Below are positions 30,341-41,151 of a DNA stretch of 64,000 nt, piece after piece (within the stretch, counting starts at the first letter, position 1; every line of letters begins with the position of its first letter). Under the pieces are notes generated by a model that was given only the letters and a program-made list of their open reading frames with translations, made no database searches and had not been told where the DNA came from. The DNA is from Dokdonella koreensis DS-123 (GTDB lineage Bacteria > Pseudomonadota > Gammaproteobacteria > Xanthomonadales > Rhodanobacteraceae), in NCBI RefSeq assembly GCF_001632775.1, contig NZ_CP015249.1, positions 3,390,686-3,454,685 on the forward strand, given 5' to 3'. Position numbers and translations under genes: made by a program.

Positions 30341-32233
30341 TCAACCGGCCGGATCGAAGCCGTTCGCGAACAGCGTGTCGTCCGTGCCTTCGCAGGAGAG
30401 CGGATACCGATAGCCGCCCGCCGGCTGGGCCGGATCGTTGGTCAGCAGCGTCAACTCGCCGTGCACCGGGCCGACCTGCGTCGGCGCGCAGCGCACCTCG
30501 ATGTCGGGCTGGCCGTCGGCCGCCACGCCGGCCGCGAACGGGCCCGGCTCGACGAGGCGGACGACGAACGCCGGATCGTCGGCCTGGGCATGGTTGACAC
30601 GCAGGTCCGAGTCCGGCGCCGAGCCGACGCCATCCGGATTGGCCAGGTCGACGCCGAGCGGCGCGGAGAGCGTACCGGCCGGCACCGCACCGAACGCCAG
30701 CGCGGTGCCAGGTGCCGGTGCGGCAGCCAGCGCCGGTGCGCCCTCGCCGCAGGCCTCGACGACCATCTGCGTGGTCGCCTGCCCCGGCAATCCCGGCGTG
30801 CCGGCGCCGATCCGCGCCTGCCGCTGATTGTTGAGCGTCGGCCAGCCGTCGAGCGAACCCCAGCTGCCGCCGAGCGGCGTCGGCTGCGCCTGTTCGGCGA
30901 GCAGCCGCAGCGAGCCGTCGGCACGGCTCAGCACGATCGCGCCACGTTCGCTGGAGTCGGGGCGCAGGATCGTCGTCGCCAGCAGCAGGTCGCCCTGGTC
31001 GTTGAGCGCGGCCAGCGGATTGCGCGAGAACGCCAGGCTCCACACCTGCCCGGTGTCGATCGGATCGTAGAACGCCAGCGCACGCCGCCACTGGCCCGGC
31101 TTGCCGGTGACCCAGGCCGAGCCCGGACCGCCTGCGATGTCGGAGAAGAACGCCAGCTCGCCGGCGTTGTTCAGCAAGGGCGCCTGCAGGCCGATGTAGG
31201 TGCCGCCACCCGGCACCGGGTCGCCCATCTGGACGACCCAGCTGTGCGTGCCGTGGTCGCTGATGAACAGACCGGCGGATGCGATGCCGCCGCTGACCTC
31301 GCCCCGGAACGCGACCTGGCCGCGATCGTTGATCGCCGGTACCGGACCGCCGGGCACTTGGGTGCCGTCGACCATGCCCCACGACTCGGTACCGATCATC
31401 GTGAAGGTACCGCCACCCGGCGCCGGATCGCCGGCGGCCACGTACTTGGACAGGACGCCGTCGCGCCAGATCAGCGCGTCCGCGTCGAGCCGGCCGTCGG
31501 TCGACGCCAGCAGGACGACGTCGCCGGCGTTGTTGAGGCTGCCCGGACCGATGCCGGTCAGCATCCCGCCGAGCGGCGAAGGCTCGCCCACGGCAGCGAT
31601 CTTGACGAAGCGCGCCGCAGCCGCCTGATAGAGGAACAGGCCGCGTGGATGCGGCGCTCCATGGAGGTCGGCCATGAACAGCACGTCGCCGGCATCATTG
31701 AGGTCGGGCGTACCCCAGGTCTCCCCGAAGAAGCCGCTGAAACGTCCGCCGCCGGGCGCGAGGTCGCCGCAGTCGGACGTGGCCCCGCTGCCGCCGGGGC
31801 CGCCGCAGCCCATCGCGACGACGTCCAGACCCGCCGGGCCGGCGACGAAGACGCCCTGGTTGCGCGCCGCGCCATCCACCTGGGCGAAGAAGGCAATGCG
31901 GCCACGGTTGTCGATCGTGGTCGAGCGCATGAAGGCCGCAGCCACCAGCGTGCCCGACTCGCCGGCCGGCAACGCCTGACCGTGCCAGGCGCGCGATGCC
32001 GCGGCGCAGACCGGCGGCGCACCGGCCTGCGGCGCAGTGGCCGGTGCGGTCCAGCCCAGCGGCGACGGCACCGCCCGGCGCGCGGGCACCGCAACGCGCG
32101 TGCCATCCGCACGCAGATCGGTCACGCTGCCGGCCGGACCATCGTGCTGGCGCACCGTCTGGGCCGCGGCGCCGGACAGCGCGCAGGCCAGGAGCCATCC
32201 GGTACCGAGCCGGATCGAGTGGCGGGCTTTCAT
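30341..32233 (-). CDS. exported repeat protein with C-terminal LFANGFD tail
   Basis: 630 residues from ATG 32233, with GGGGAG 10 nt upstream. Signal peptide: RLGTGWLLACALSGAAAQ. The middle holds repeated blocks built on phrases such as PDLNDAGDVLFMADLHG, SLNNAGDVVLLAST, AINDRGQVAFRGEVSGG and LLNNAGELAFFSDIAGG, each followed by GDPxPGGGTF-like turns. This is the choice-of-anchor/DUF7453-like propeller repeat seen in secreted proteins. Residues ~490-610 resemble a choice-of-anchor-D Ig-like domain (ALAFGAVPAGTLSAPLGVDL). It ends DDTLFANGFDPAG, a variant of the shared tail. Probably surface-exposed; function unknown. The longer in-frame reading upstream to 32890 has no signal-peptide logic and is rejected. 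Confidence 0.8.
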   Translation of the reverse strand: MKARHSIRLGTGWLLACALSGAAAQTVRQHDGPAGSVTDLRADGTRVAVPARRAVPSPLGWTAPATAPQAGAPPVCAAASRAWHGQALPAGESGTLVAAAFMRSTTIDNRGRIAFFAQVDGAARNQGVFVAGPAGLDVVAMGCGGPGGSGATSDCGDLAPGGGRFSGFFGETWGTPDLNDAGDVLFMADLHGAPHPRGLFLYQAAAARFVKIAAVGEPSPLGGMLTGIGPGSLNNAGDVVLLASTDGRLDADALIWRDGVLSKYVAAGDPAPGGGTFTMIGTESWGMVDGTQVPGGPVPAINDRGQVAFRGEVSGGIASAGLFISDHGTHSWVVQMGDPVPGGGTYIGLQAPLLNNAGELAFFSDIAGGPGSAWVTGKPGQWRRALAFYDPIDTGQVWSLAFSRNPLAALNDQGDLLLATTILRPDSSERGAIVLSRADGSLRLLAEQAQPTPLGGSWGSLDGWPTLNNQRQARIGAGTPGLPGQATTQMVVEACGEGAPALAAAPAPGTALAFGAVPAGTLSAPLGVDLANPDGVGSAPDSDLRVNHAQADDPAFVVRLVEPGPFAAGVAADGQPDIEVRCAPTQVGPVHGELTLLTNDPAQPAGGYRYPLSCEGTDDTLFANGFDPAG

Positions 32234-32515
32234 CGTCTTGCTACTCCCCATCGTGTTGTGTGGAACGAAGGCACCGATTCGGGCCGCAGCCGCGCAGTGC
32301 GCGTCGCGCCGGTGGTCGACGGCCCCATATTGCACGGCGCAGCTCCGGGCGACGCTCCCGAACGGCTTCCGCAAGCCTTGCGCGAGGCTTCCGGGCCGTT
32401 GTCCGGCTGCTTCCGATCGGCTGCGCTGGCTCGCGTGGCCCATCCGGACTTGCTTTTTTCTGAGGCGCCCGCATGCTGCCCCGCCGTTGCCGACCTGCGA
32501 CGAGACCGTACCGAC

Positions 32516-32839
32516 ATGCCGATCTACGAATTCGAATGCCCCACCTGCGGCCACCGCTTCGACCGCCTGCAGAAGCTCTCGGACCCCGATCCCAGCGACT
32601 GCCCCGACTGCGGACGCCCCGGCGTGCGCCGCCGCGTAACGGCGCCGGCGTTCCGGCTCGCCGGCAGCGGCTGGTACGAGACCGATTTCAAGAAGGACGG
32701 CGACACCAAGCGCAACCTGGCCAGCCAGGATGCCGCGCCCGCCGCCGCCCCGTCGGCCGATACGGGGGCCAAGCCGGCCGAGTCCAAGCCGGCGACGACC
32801 GCAGCGGAGCCGGCCAAGCCGGCGAAAGCCGCCGATTGA
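32516..32839 (+). CDS. FmdB-family zinc-ribbon protein
   Basis: 107 residues. MPIYEFECPTCGHRFDRLQK and SDCPDCGRPGVRRRVTAPAF provide two CxxC knuckles, the FmdB/CxxC_CXXC_SSSS regulatory-protein signature. After the ribbon, GSGWYETDFKK is typical, and the rest is a low-complexity Ala/Pro/Lys tail. It is a small cytoplasmic protein of uncertain role. In Xanthomonadales and Pseudomonas this gene usually precedes aspS, as it does here with one DUF3011 gene in between. Confidence 0.92.
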   Translation: MPIYEFECPTCGHRFDRLQKLSDPDPSDCPDCGRPGVRRRVTAPAFRLAGSGWYETDFKKDGDTKRNLASQDAAPAAAPSADTGAKPAESKPATTAAEPAKPAKAAD

Positions 32840-32874
32840 TGCGCCGATCTGCCACCGTTCAGGCCTCATCCGAC

Positions 32875-32880
32875 TAGAAT
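32875..32880 (+). promoter_or_regulatory. probable -10 element (TAGAAT)
   Basis: TAGAAT 42 nt before the DUF3011 gene, again as CTAGAAT and followed by GGGCGTCATT, much like the aceE leader. Confidence 0.4.
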
Positions 32881-32922
32881 TGGGCGTCATTGCCGCAACA
32901 GTTCAGTACAGGAGAGGGGAAC

Positions 32923-33480
32923 ATGCTGAAATCATTCTTTGTCGGTCTGGCCGGCGCGGTCGCGCTGTTGCTGGCGTACACGCCGGCCCACGCCCAGCGG
33001 CCCGGCGGCCCGGGCTACGGGCAGGAGCAGGTCCGCTGCGAAAGCCGCGACCATCGCTACCAGCGGTGCGGCGTCCAGTGGCGCGATGCGCAGATCGTGC
33101 GCCAGCTGTCCAGCACGCAGTGCCGCAAGGGCAGCAACTGGGGCGTGGACCGCGGCGGCCTGTGGGTCGACCGTGGCTGTGCGGGCATCTTCGTGGAGGC
33201 GGGCTACCGGCCCGGTCCCGGCGGTGGCCACGGCCCGGGCGGCGGTGGCTGGACGCCCGGCGGCGACTGGGACCGCGACATCCGTTTCACCTGCCAGAGC
33301 CGCGATCGCCGCTACAACTTCTGCAGCGTCGACACCGGCCGCGGCAGCGAAGTGCGGATCGAGCGCCAGACCTCCGAGACGGCCTGCATCCAGGGCCGCA
33401 CCTGGGGCTGGAACCGCGCCGGCGTCTGGGTCGACCGCGGCTGCTCGGCGGTCTTCGTGGTCCAGCGCCGCTGGCGCTGA
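32923..33480 (+). CDS. exported DUF3011 protein, two domain copies
   Basis: 185 residues; GGAGAGGGGAAC precedes the ATG. Signal peptide: SFFVGLAGAVALLLAYTPAHA. Two DUF3011 units follow. Unit 1 has VRCESRDHRYQRCGV and GLWVDRGCAGIFV; unit 2 has TCQSRDRRYNFCSV and GVWVDRGCSAVFVV. Each has four Cys, likely forming disulfides, plus a Trp/Arg-rich stretch. A Gly/Pro linker (GPGGGHGPGGGGW) joins them. DUF3011 proteins are periplasmic or secreted with no assigned function. A terminator follows. Confidence 0.88.
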   Translation: MLKSFFVGLAGAVALLLAYTPAHAQRPGGPGYGQEQVRCESRDHRYQRCGVQWRDAQIVRQLSSTQCRKGSNWGVDRGGLWVDRGCAGIFVEAGYRPGPGGGHGPGGGGWTPGGDWDRDIRFTCQSRDRRYNFCSVDTGRGSEVRIERQTSETACIQGRTWGWNRAGVWVDRGCSAVFVVQRRWR

Positions 33481-33504
33481 GTCCCCGCCCCCCGCCGAAC
33501 GAAG

Positions 33505-33533
33505 CGCCCGCCGATCCGGCGGGCGTTTCGTTT
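33505..33533 (+). terminator. intrinsic terminator after the DUF3011 gene
   Basis: CGCCCGCCG, loop ATC, CGGCGGGCG, then TTTCGTTT: a 9-bp GC stem with a T-rich tail, 25 nt after the stop. Confidence 0.85.
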
Positions 33534-33614
33534 GCGGTGCAGCATGAACGGCTATAGCATTCCGCGCCCGGCCGTTCAGCGGAGCGGCCGCTGCCTACCT
33601 TGCTGGAGCACTGC

Positions 33615-35384
33615 ATGCGCAGCCACCACTGCGGCCTCGTCGACGAGGCGCTCGATGGACAAACCGTCACCCTCTGCGGCTGGGCCGATACCCGGCGCGA
33701 CCATGGCGGCGTCATCTTCATCGACCTGCGTGACCACGAAGGCATCGTCCAGATCGTCATCGAGCCGGACAACGCCGCCGCCTTCGCGGCTGCCGAGGCG
33801 GTCCGCTACGAGTTCTGCCTGCGCGTCACCGGCCGCGTGCGTCCGCGCCCGGCCAGCCAGGTGAACGAGCGCCTGCGCACCGGCCGCATCGAGATCCTGG
33901 CGGATACCGTCGAGGTGCTCAACGCCGCGGCGCCGCTGCCGTTCATGCTCGACGACGCGGTCAGCGAGGACATGCGCCTGCGCTACCGCTATCTCGACAT
34001 CCGCCGCCCGGAGGTCCAGCGCCGGCTGCGCCTGCGCACCAAGCTGGTCTCGGCGCTGCGCCACTATCTGGATGCCCGCAGCTTCCAGGACATCGAGACG
34101 CCGATCCTGACCAAGGCGACGCCGGAAGGTGCGCGCGACTACCTGGTCCCTTCGCGCGTGCACCCGGGCGAGTTCTTCGCACTGCCGCAGTCGCCGCAGC
34201 TGTTCAAGCAGCTGCTGATGATGGCCGGCATGGATCGCTACTACCAGATCGCGCGCTGCTTCCGCGACGAGGACCTGCGCGCCGACCGCCAGCCGGAATT
34301 CACGCAGCTGGACATGGAGTTCGCGTTCGTCGAGGAGCGCGACGTGCAGGATTTCGTCGAGCCGATGATCCGCCACGTGTTCCAGGAGGTGGTCGGCGTC
34401 GCGCTGGCCGCTCCGTTCCCGCGGATGACCTATGCCGAGGCGATGCGCCGCTACGGCTCGGACAAGCCCGACCTTCGCATCGCGCTGGAGCTGGTCGACG
34501 TCGCCGAGCACGTCCGCCATGTCGACTTCAAGGTGTTCAGCGGCCCGGCCAGCGATGCCGGCGGCCGCGTCGCCGCCCTGCGCCTGCCCAAGGGCGCGGA
34601 GCTGACGCGCAAGCAGATCGACGACCTCGGCCCGCACGTCGCCAAGTACGGCGCCAAGGGCCTGGCCTGGATCCGCGTGGACGACCTCGCCAACGGCCGC
34701 GAGGGGCTGACCTCGCCGATCGTCAAGTTCCTGGACGATCGCGCGATCGACGGCATCTTCGCGGCGGTCGGCGCGCAGACCGGCGACGTCATCTTCTTCG
34801 GCGCCGGCCCGTACGCGACGGTCAGCGCCTTCATGGGCGCGCTCCGGCTCAAGCTCGGCCACGACCTGGGCCTGGTCGAGGACGCCTGGAAGCCGTTGTG
34901 GGTCGTCGATTTCCCGATGTTCGAGTTCGACGCCGAAGCCAACCGCTACGTCGCCCTGCACCACCCCTTCACGGCGCCGAAGATCGACGACGTGGCCGAC
35001 CTGCGCGCCAATGCCGCATTCGCGGTCAGCCGCGGCTACGACATGGTGTTGAACGGCAACGAGATCGGCGGCGGCTCGATCCGCATCCACCGCCCGGACA
35101 TGCAGAGCGCCGTGTTCGACCTGCTCGGCATCGGCGCGGAAGAAGCGCAGGCCAAGTTCGGCTTCCTGCTCGATGCGCTCAAGTACGGGGCACCGCCGCA
35201 CGGCGGCATCGCATTCGGCATCGATCGCATCGCCGCGCTGATGGCCGGCACCGACTCGATCCGCGACGTGATCGCCTTCCCGAAGACCGCCAGCGCGCAG
35301 TGCCTGCTGACCTCCGCGCCTTCGCCCATCGCCGAGGCCCAGCTGCAGGAGCTGCACATCCGGGTCGTCAAACCCACGACATGA
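33615..35384 (+). CDS. aspS: aspartyl-tRNA synthetase
   Basis: 589 residues from ATG 33615, normal for the bacterial type. It charges tRNA-Asp (and, in non-discriminating forms, tRNA-Asn). The N-terminal OB-fold anticodon-binding domain starts [29 protein letters not shown]; class II motif 1 lies around residues 135-165; motif 2 reads [20 protein letters not shown]; the bacterial insertion domain spans about 280-420; motif 3 reads [16 protein letters not shown]. Whether it is discriminating cannot be told. Its stop overlaps the start of the next gene (ATGA), so the two are co-translated. Confidence 0.97.
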   Translation: MRSHHCGLVDEALDGQTVTLCGWADTRRDHGGVIFIDLRDHEGIVQIVIEPDNAAAFAAAEAVRYEFCLRVTGRVRPRPASQVNERLRTGRIEILADTVEVLNAAAPLPFMLDDAVSEDMRLRYRYLDIRRPEVQRRLRLRTKLVSALRHYLDARSFQDIETPILTKATPEGARDYLVPSRVHPGEFFALPQSPQLFKQLLMMAGMDRYYQIARCFRDEDLRADRQPEFTQLDMEFAFVEERDVQDFVEPMIRHVFQEVVGVALAAPFPRMTYAEAMRRYGSDKPDLRIALELVDVAEHVRHVDFKVFSGPASDAGGRVAALRLPKGAELTRKQIDDLGPHVAKYGAKGLAWIRVDDLANGREGLTSPIVKFLDDRAIDGIFAAVGAQTGDVIFFGAGPYATVSAFMGALRLKLGHDLGLVEDAWKPLWVVDFPMFEFDAEANRYVALHHPFTAPKIDDVADLRANAAFAVSRGYDMVLNGNEIGGGSIRIHRPDMQSAVFDLLGIGAEEAQAKFGFLLDALKYGAPPHGGIAFGIDRIAALMAGTDSIRDVIAFPKTASAQCLLTSAPSPIAEAQLQELHIRVVKPTT

Positions 35385-36031
35385 TGGACGGCGGCCACGT
35401 CATCCTGCTGCACGGCCTGTGGATGCGCAGCCTGACGCTGCTGCCTCTCGGCCGCCGGCTGCGCGAGGCGGGCTTCGACGTGGAGACGATGGACTACGCC
35501 AGCACCCTCGGCGGCCCGGAACGCGCGGCCGAGAAGCTGCTTCAACGCATGCACGCCCATCGCGGCAACCTGCACCTGGTCGGCCACAGCCTCGGCGGCC
35601 TGATCGCGCTGCGTGCGCTGGCCGCGGCCCGAAGCGGGCAGGCCGGCGGGGACGGCCGCGTCGTCTGCCTGGGCTCGCCGCTGTGCGGTAGCGCGGCGGC
35701 CCGCAGCCTCGCCCACTGGCGCGGCGGCCGCTGGCTGATGGGACGCAGCACCGACCTGCTGTGTACCGGCCTCGAGCGCTGGGACGGCCCCAACGCCGTC
35801 GGCGTCGTCGCCGGACGGCTGCCGCTGGGCCTGGGCTTCGTGCTCGGCCCGCTGGCCGGCGATCACGACGGCACGGTGTCGGTCGGCGAGACGCAGCTAC
35901 CCGGCATCGCCGACCACCGGACCGTGCCGACCTCGCATTCGGGCCTGCTGCTGTCGCGCGAAGCGGCCGACCAGACGATCGCCTTCCTGCGCAGCGGCCA
36001 TTTCCTGCCGCCGCGGCAAGCGGCCGCCTGA
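35381..36031 (+). CDS. alpha/beta-hydrolase (lipase-like)
   Basis: 216 residues. [20 protein letters not shown] at the N-terminus supplies the HG oxyanion motif; [16 protein letters not shown] holds the nucleophile elbow [14 protein letters not shown] likely gives the acid Asp, and [10 protein letters not shown] the catalytic His. No signal peptide is visible, so it is cytoplasmic. It resembles the short esterase/lipase (PGAP1-like) proteins found after aspS in Xanthomonadales. It shares ATGA with aspS. The substrate is unknown. Confidence 0.88.
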   Translation: MMDGGHVILLHGLWMRSLTLLPLGRRLREAGFDVETMDYASTLGGPERAAEKLLQRMHAHRGNLHLVGHSLGGLIALRALAAARSGQAGGDGRVVCLGSPLCGSAAARSLAHWRGGRWLMGRSTDLLCTGLERWDGPNAVGVVAGRLPLGLGFVLGPLAGDHDGTVSVGETQLPGIADHRTVPTSHSGLLLSREAADQTIAFLRSGHFLPPRQAAA

Positions 36032-36067
36032 TAAAATTCGCAGCCGTACGAGGCAGCAGCGGACATC

Positions 36068-36808
36068 ATGGCCGGTCATTCCAAATGGGCGAACATCCAG
36101 CATCGCAAGAATGCCCAGGATGCCAAGCGCGGCAAGATCTTCACGAAGCTGATTCGCGAGATCTCCACCGCGGCGCGCGCCGGCGGCGGCGATGCCGCGT
36201 CCAATCCGCGCTTGCGGCTGGCGATCGACCGCGCCCTGACGGCCAACATGACGCGGGACGCGATCGAGCGCGCGGTCAAGAAGGCCACCGGCGAGCTGGA
36301 AGGCGTCACCTACGAGGAGCTGCGCTACGAGGGCTACGCCCCCGGCGGCGTCGCGGTGATCGTCGACTGCATGACCGACAACCGCAATCGCACCGTCTCG
36401 GACGTGCGCCATGCGTTCACCAAGTTCGGCGGCAACCTCGGCACCGACGGCTCGGTCAGCTTCCTGTTCCGCAAGCTCGGCGTACTCTCGCTGGCACCCG
36501 GCACCGATGAGGATGCCGTGGTGGAGGTCGCACTGGAGGCCGGCGCGGAGGACGTGACGACCGATCCGGACGATGCCTCGATCGAGGTCCTGACCTCGCC
36601 GGAAACCTTCGATGCGGTCCGCGAGGCGGTCGCCAAGGCGGGCATTCCGGTGGCCGAGGCCGAGCTGACGCTGCGGGCCGCGACCGAGGTCGCCCTCGAC
36701 GGCGACGCGGCGGCGACCGTGGCGAGGATGATCGACTGGCTGGAGGATCTGGACGACGTGCAGCATGTCTATTCCAACGCCCGCCTGCCGGCGGATGCCT
36801 TCGGCTAG
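36068..36808 (+). CDS. yebC: YebC/PmpR (TACO1) family protein
   Basis: 246 residues, normal length. [20 protein letters not shown] is the near-invariant start of this family; other landmarks are [32 protein letters not shown] and FRKLGVLSL. Members have been described as DNA-binding regulators and, more recently, as ribosome-associated factors that help translate proline-rich stretches. It lies just upstream of ruvC, the standard yebC-ruvCAB order. A TAAAAT at 36032-36037 may be its -10. Confidence 0.96.
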   Translation: MAGHSKWANIQHRKNAQDAKRGKIFTKLIREISTAARAGGGDAASNPRLRLAIDRALTANMTRDAIERAVKKATGELEGVTYEELRYEGYAPGGVAVIVDCMTDNRNRTVSDVRHAFTKFGGNLGTDGSVSFLFRKLGVLSLAPGTDEDAVVEVALEAGAEDVTTDPDDASIEVLTSPETFDAVREAVAKAGIPVAEAELTLRAATEVALDGDAAATVARMIDWLEDLDDVQHVYSNARLPADAFG

Positions 36809-36865
36809 CCGTCGATGGGCGCGCGGCGGCCGCCTCGCGGCCCCGACAGCCCCGACCCGGTCCTC

Positions 36866-37420
36866 ATGACCCTCCCCCCTTCCCTCACTGCGCCTGGCCG
36901 CTGCCGCATCATGGGCATCGACCCGGGCAGCCAGCGTACCGGCATCGGCATCATCGAGATCGACGAGGCCGGCCGCTCGCACCACGTGTTCCATACCGCG
37001 CTGGTGCTGCTCGGCGCCGCGACGTTCCACCTGCGCCTCAAGCAGATCTTCGACGAGATCGGCGCGCTGATCGAAACGCACGGACCGGCCGAGGTGGCGA
37101 TCGAGCGGGTCTTCATGGCGCGCAACCCCGATTCGGCGCTCAAGCTCGGCCAGGCCCGCGGCGCGGCGATCTGTGCCGTCGCCGACAAGGGCCTGGTGAT
37201 CGCCGAATACGCCGCCACCGAGGTCAAGCAGGCCGTCGTCGGCGGCGGCGGTGCCGACAAGGCGCAGGTCCAGCACATGGTCGGCATCCTGCTGGGACTG
37301 TCGGGCCGCCTGCAGGCCGATGCCGCCGATGCCCTCGCCGTCGCCCTCGCACACGCGCACACGCGCGCCAGCGTGCAGCGCATCGGCATTCCCCGTACCG
37401 CCTGGAGACGTCGCCGATGA
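36866..37420 (+). CDS. ruvC: Holliday junction endonuclease RuvC
   Basis: 184 residues from ATG 36866; a shorter start at the Met of MGIDPG is also possible. RNase H-like fold: [18 protein letters not shown] (first catalytic Asp), [20 protein letters not shown] (catalytic Glu), and [17 protein letters not shown] (final Asp pair). RuvC dimers cut Holliday junctions delivered by RuvAB. Its stop overlaps the ruvA start by four bases (ATGA). Confidence 0.97.
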   Translation: MTLPPSLTAPGRCRIMGIDPGSQRTGIGIIEIDEAGRSHHVFHTALVLLGAATFHLRLKQIFDEIGALIETHGPAEVAIERVFMARNPDSALKLGQARGAAICAVADKGLVIAEYAATEVKQAVVGGGGADKAQVQHMVGILLGLSGRLQADAADALAVALAHAHTRASVQRIGIPRTAWRRRR

Positions 37421-38007
37421 TCGGCCGACTGCGTGGAACCCTGGTGTCCAAGCAGCCGCCGTGGCTGCTGGTCGACGTCAACGGCGTCGGCTACGAGCTC
37501 GAGGCGCCGCTGTCGACGTTCTTCGACCTGCCCGCGGTCGGCAGCGAGGTGGTGCTGCGCACCCACTACGCCGTCAAGGAAGACGCCGTGGCCTTGTACG
37601 GCTTCCTGAGCGAAGGCGAGCGCGCGCTGTTCCGCAGCATCCAGAAGGTCAGCGGCATCGGCGCCAAGACCGCGCTTGCCGTGCTGTCGGGCGTGCCGGT
37701 CGATGCGTTCGCGCGCCTGGTGCAGAGCGGCGACATCGCCGCGTTGACGCGCATCCCCGGCATCGGCAAGAAGACCGCCGAACGCATCGTCGTCGAGCTG
37801 CGCGACCGTGTCGACGGCCTGACCGGCGGCCAGCCGGGCGGCTCCGGCGGCGGCGGCATGCAGGACCCGGTCGGCGAAGCCAGCACCGCGCTGATCGCGC
37901 TGGGCTACAAGCCGGCCGAAGTCGCGCGGCTGGTCAAGGACGCCAGCGCCCCGGGCGACGGCGCCGAAGAGATCATCCGCAAGGCGCTGAAGGCCGCCTT
38001 GCGCTGA
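37417..38007 (+). CDS. ruvA: Holliday junction DNA helicase subunit RuvA
   Basis: 196 residues. The OB-fold domain starts [20 protein letters not shown]; two helix-hairpin-helix motifs are seen as [19 protein letters not shown] and [20 protein letters not shown]; domain III ([18 protein letters not shown]) binds RuvB after a Gly-rich linker. RuvA tetramers clamp the four-way junction. Its partner gene ruvB is 2.1 kb downstream, separated by kup. Confidence 0.97.
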   Translation: MIGRLRGTLVSKQPPWLLVDVNGVGYELEAPLSTFFDLPAVGSEVVLRTHYAVKEDAVALYGFLSEGERALFRSIQKVSGIGAKTALAVLSGVPVDAFARLVQSGDIAALTRIPGIGKKTAERIVVELRDRVDGLTGGQPGGSGGGGMQDPVGEASTALIALGYKPAEVARLVKDASAPGDGAEEIIRKALKAALR

Positions 38008-38143
38008 TTGCCGCCCCCCAACCGATGACTTTCCTGCTGCTCCAGGGCACGCCGTTTGCATCGGCCTGCGGGGCCGGTCCGCCCAGGCGGTGCCGGAGCG
38101 CCCGCCGACCGTCCCGCACCTCCCCCTCCGGGATCCGACCGCA

Positions 38144-40021
38144 ATGAGCAACGACCAACCGCAGAACCGGCAACGCCTGCTCGCCCTGTGCTTCGGGGCG
38201 CTCGGCGTCGTCTACGGCGACATCGGCACCAGCCCGCTGTATGCATTCCGCGAAGCCTTCGGCCAGCACGGTGTCGCGGTCGGCCGCGAGAACGTGCTCG
38301 GCGTGCTGTCGCTGATCTTCTGGTCGCTGATCATGGTGGTCTCGGTCAAGTACGCGACCTTCATCCTGCGCGCCGACAACAAGGGCGAAGGCGGCATCAT
38401 GGCGCTGATGGCGCTCGCCCAGCGCGGCGTCAACAGCAGCCGGACGCGCTGGATCCTGATGGTGATCGGCCTGTTCGGCGCCGCCCTGTTCTTCGGCGAC
38501 GGCGTGGTCACGCCGGCGATCTCGGTGTTGTCGGCGGTGGAGGGCATCGAGGTGCTCGCGCCCGCGCTGCACCGCTACGTGGTACCGGCCACCGTGCTGA
38601 TCCTGCTGGGGCTGTTCGCGATCCAGAAGCACGGCACCAGCCGCGTCGGCCCGCTGTTCGCGCCGATCACGCTGATCTGGTTCCTGACACTCGGCACGCT
38701 CGGCGTGGTCGGCATCGCGCAGGAGCCGCAGGTGCTGTCGGCGCTCAGTCCGCACCATGCGGTGGTGTTCTTCGCGCACAACGGCAAGTTCGCGATCTTC
38801 GCGATGGGCGCGGTGGTGCTGGCGATCACCGGTGCCGAGGCGCTCTACACCGACATGGGCCATTTCGGCAGGAAGCCGATCCGCCGCGTCTGGTTCTTCC
38901 TGGTGCTGCCGTGCCTGACGCTGAACTACCTGGGCCAGGGCGCCCTGGTGCTGGCCGACCCGACCAAGGCCTCCAACCCGTTCTACCTGCTGGTGCCCGC
39001 GCCGCTGCTGATCCCGATGATCGTGCTGGCGACGCTGGCGACGATCGTCGCCTCCCAGGCGGTGATCTCCGGCGCGTTCTCGATGGCACGCCAGGCGATG
39101 CAGCTCGGCTACCTGCCGCGCCTGAAGGTCCTGCACACCTCGCGCGAGACGATCGGCCAGATCTACCTGCCCTGGGTCAACCGGGTGCTGCTGGTACTGA
39201 CGATCGCCGCGGTGCTCGGCTTCCGCTCGTCGGAGAACCTGGTCGCCGCCTACGGCCTGGCGGTGGTCGGCACGATGTTCATGAACACCCTGCTGGTGGT
39301 CGTCGTGGCCCGCCGCGTCTGGCGCTGGAGCCGCCTGGCGACGACGCTGGCCGGCATCCTGTTCGTCGGCATCGACTTGGTGCTGCTGATCGCGGTCGCC
39401 GACAAGATCGAGTACGGCGGCTGGTTCCCGCTGGCGCTCGGCGTCGGCGTGTTCACGATCATGGCGACCTGGCGCCGCGGCCGCCAGCTGGTGCTGGCGG
39501 CGATCCGCCAGACCGGCATCGCGCTGCAGCCGTTCCTGGCGTCGATCGCCCTGCACCCGCCGCTGCGCGTGCACGGCACGGCGATCTTCCTGACCGCCAA
39601 CCTCGACGGCGTGCCCAACGCGCTGCTGCACAACCTCAAGCACAACAAGGTCCTGCACGAGCGCAACGTCGTGCTGACGGTGGAGATCCGCGACGAGCCG
39701 GTCGTGGACGACGACCAGCGGGTCGAGGTCAAGCGGCTGAACGAGGACTTCGAGCTGGTGACGCTGCGCTTCGGCTTCGCCGAGGACCCGGACGTCCCGG
39801 CCGAGCTGGCGCGGATCCCGCTGTGCGGCGCGCCGCTGGACATGATGGACACGACCTTCTTCCTGAGTCGCGAGAGCATCGTGGCGACCGACCGGCCCGG
39901 CATGGTCGCCTGGCGCGACCGCCTGTTCGTGCTGATGCAGCGCAATGCGCTGCCGGCCACCGCCTTCTTCCGGATTCCCGGCAACCGGCTGATCGAGCTC
40001 GGCACCCAGGTCGAGATATAG
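38144..40021 (+). CDS. kup: low-affinity potassium transporter Kup
   Basis: 625 residues, usual for Kup. It begins [28 protein letters not shown], the signature of the KUP/HAK/KT family, followed by about twelve spans ([20 protein letters not shown] in TM3-4) and a C-terminal cytoplasmic domain of ~150 residues. It is a proton-coupled K+ importer in the inner membrane. K+ uptake is the first response to osmotic upshift, which fits the two osmolyte pathways elsewhere in the window, though it lies among recombination genes, between ruvA and ruvB. Confidence 0.95.
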   Translation: MSNDQPQNRQRLLALCFGALGVVYGDIGTSPLYAFREAFGQHGVAVGRENVLGVLSLIFWSLIMVVSVKYATFILRADNKGEGGIMALMALAQRGVNSSRTRWILMVIGLFGAALFFGDGVVTPAISVLSAVEGIEVLAPALHRYVVPATVLILLGLFAIQKHGTSRVGPLFAPITLIWFLTLGTLGVVGIAQEPQVLSALSPHHAVVFFAHNGKFAIFAMGAVVLAITGAEALYTDMGHFGRKPIRRVWFFLVLPCLTLNYLGQGALVLADPTKASNPFYLLVPAPLLIPMIVLATLATIVASQAVISGAFSMARQAMQLGYLPRLKVLHTSRETIGQIYLPWVNRVLLVLTIAAVLGFRSSENLVAAYGLAVVGTMFMNTLLVVVVARRVWRWSRLATTLAGILFVGIDLVLLIAVADKIEYGGWFPLALGVGVFTIMATWRRGRQLVLAAIRQTGIALQPFLASIALHPPLRVHGTAIFLTANLDGVPNALLHNLKHNKVLHERNVVLTVEIRDEPVVDDDQRVEVKRLNEDFELVTLRFGFAEDPDVPAELARIPLCGAPLDMMDTTFFLSRESIVATDRPGMVAWRDRLFVLMQRNALPATAFFRIPGNRLIELGTQVEI

Positions 40022-40058
40022 AGCGCAAAGCGGTCGCGTTTGAGCGACAATCCCGCTC

Positions 40059-40079
40059 GTGTCCGGCTTCGCCGGACAC
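40059..40079. repeat. short perfect hairpin upstream of ruvB
   Basis: GTGTCCGGC, loop TTC, GCCGGACAC. It sits between the kup stop and the ruvB start, 25 nt before the GTG. There is no T-run, so it may attenuate or stabilise the ruvB message rather than terminate. Confidence 0.6.
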
Positions 40080-40104
40080 GCCTCTCCCTGTCGCCCTATC
40101 CGCC

Positions 40105-41151
40105 GTGTCCGACCGCCTGACCTCCGCCAGCGCCAATCGCGAAGACGATCTGCTCGACGCGAGCATCCGGCCGCAGAAGCTCGACGACTACCTCGGCCAG
40201 CAGGCCGTGCGCGAGCAGCTGGCGATCTACATCGAAGCGGCGCGGCGGCGCGGCGAGGCGCTGGACCACGTGCTGATCTTCGGCCCGCCGGGCCTGGGCA
40301 AGACCACGCTGAGCCACGTCGTGGCCAACGAGCTGGGGGTCGGCCTGCGCTCGACCTCCGGCCCGGTGCTCGAACGCGCCGGCGACCTGGCCGCGCTGCT
40401 GACCAACCTGCAGCCGCGCGACGTCCTCTTCATCGACGAGATCCACCGGCTGTCGCCGGTCGTCGAGGAAGTGCTGTACCCGGCCATGGAGGACCGGCAG
40501 ATCGACATCATGATCGGCGAGGGCCCGGCGGCCCGCTCGATCAAGCTCGACCTGCCGCCGTTCACCCTGGTCGGCGCGACGACACGCGCCGGCCTGCTGA
40601 CGGCACCGCTGCGCGACCGCTTCGGCATCGTCCAGCGCCTGGAGTTCTACAGCCCGCTGGAGCTGACCTCGATCGTGCGCCGCTCCGCGCGCATCCTCGG
40701 CATCGCCTGCGACGCCGACGGCGCCAGCGAGATCGCCCGGCGCGCCCGCGGCACCCCGCGCATCGCCAACCGGCTGTTGCGGCGGGTGCGCGACTACGCG
40801 CAGATCCGCGCCGGCGGCAGCATCACCCGCGAGGTGGCCGGCGCCGCCCTGGAAATGCTCAAGGTGGACGCCGAAGGCTTCGACGCGCTGGACCGCCGCC
40901 TGCTGCTGATGATCATCGAGAACTTCGACGGTGGTCCGGTCGGCGTCGACTCGCTGGCGGCAGCCCTCAGCGAGGAACGCGGCACCCTGGAGGACGTCCT
41001 GGAGCCGTTCCTGATCCAGCAGGGCTTCCTGGTGCGCACGGCGCGTGGGCGTATGGCCAGCAAGAAGGCCTGGCAGCATTTCGGCCTGGCGCCGCCGTCG
41101 CGTGCCGAAACGCCGCGCCCAGGCGAGCTGTTTGGCGTGAACGATGACTGA
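40105..41151 (+). CDS. ruvB: Holliday junction branch-migration ATPase RuvB
   Basis: 348 residues from GTG 40105 ([20 protein letters not shown]). The AAA+ core has Walker [14 protein letters not shown], Walker [20 protein letters not shown], sensor 1 LVGATTRAG, and the winged-helix C-terminus ([17 protein letters not shown]). No ATG lies in frame upstream before kup ends. Hexameric rings drive branch migration with RuvA. The stop overlaps the ybgC start by eight bases. Confidence 0.97.
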   Translation: MSDRLTSASANREDDLLDASIRPQKLDDYLGQQAVREQLAIYIEAARRRGEALDHVLIFGPPGLGKTTLSHVVANELGVGLRSTSGPVLERAGDLAALLTNLQPRDVLFIDEIHRLSPVVEEVLYPAMEDRQIDIMIGEGPAARSIKLDLPPFTLVGATTRAGLLTAPLRDRFGIVQRLEFYSPLELTSIVRRSARILGIACDADGASEIARRARGTPRIANRLLRRVRDYAQIRAGGSITREVAGAALEMLKVDAEGFDALDRRLLLMIIENFDGGPVGVDSLAAALSEERGTLEDVLEPFLIQQGFLVRTARGRMASKKAWQHFGLAPPSRAETPRPGELFGVNDD

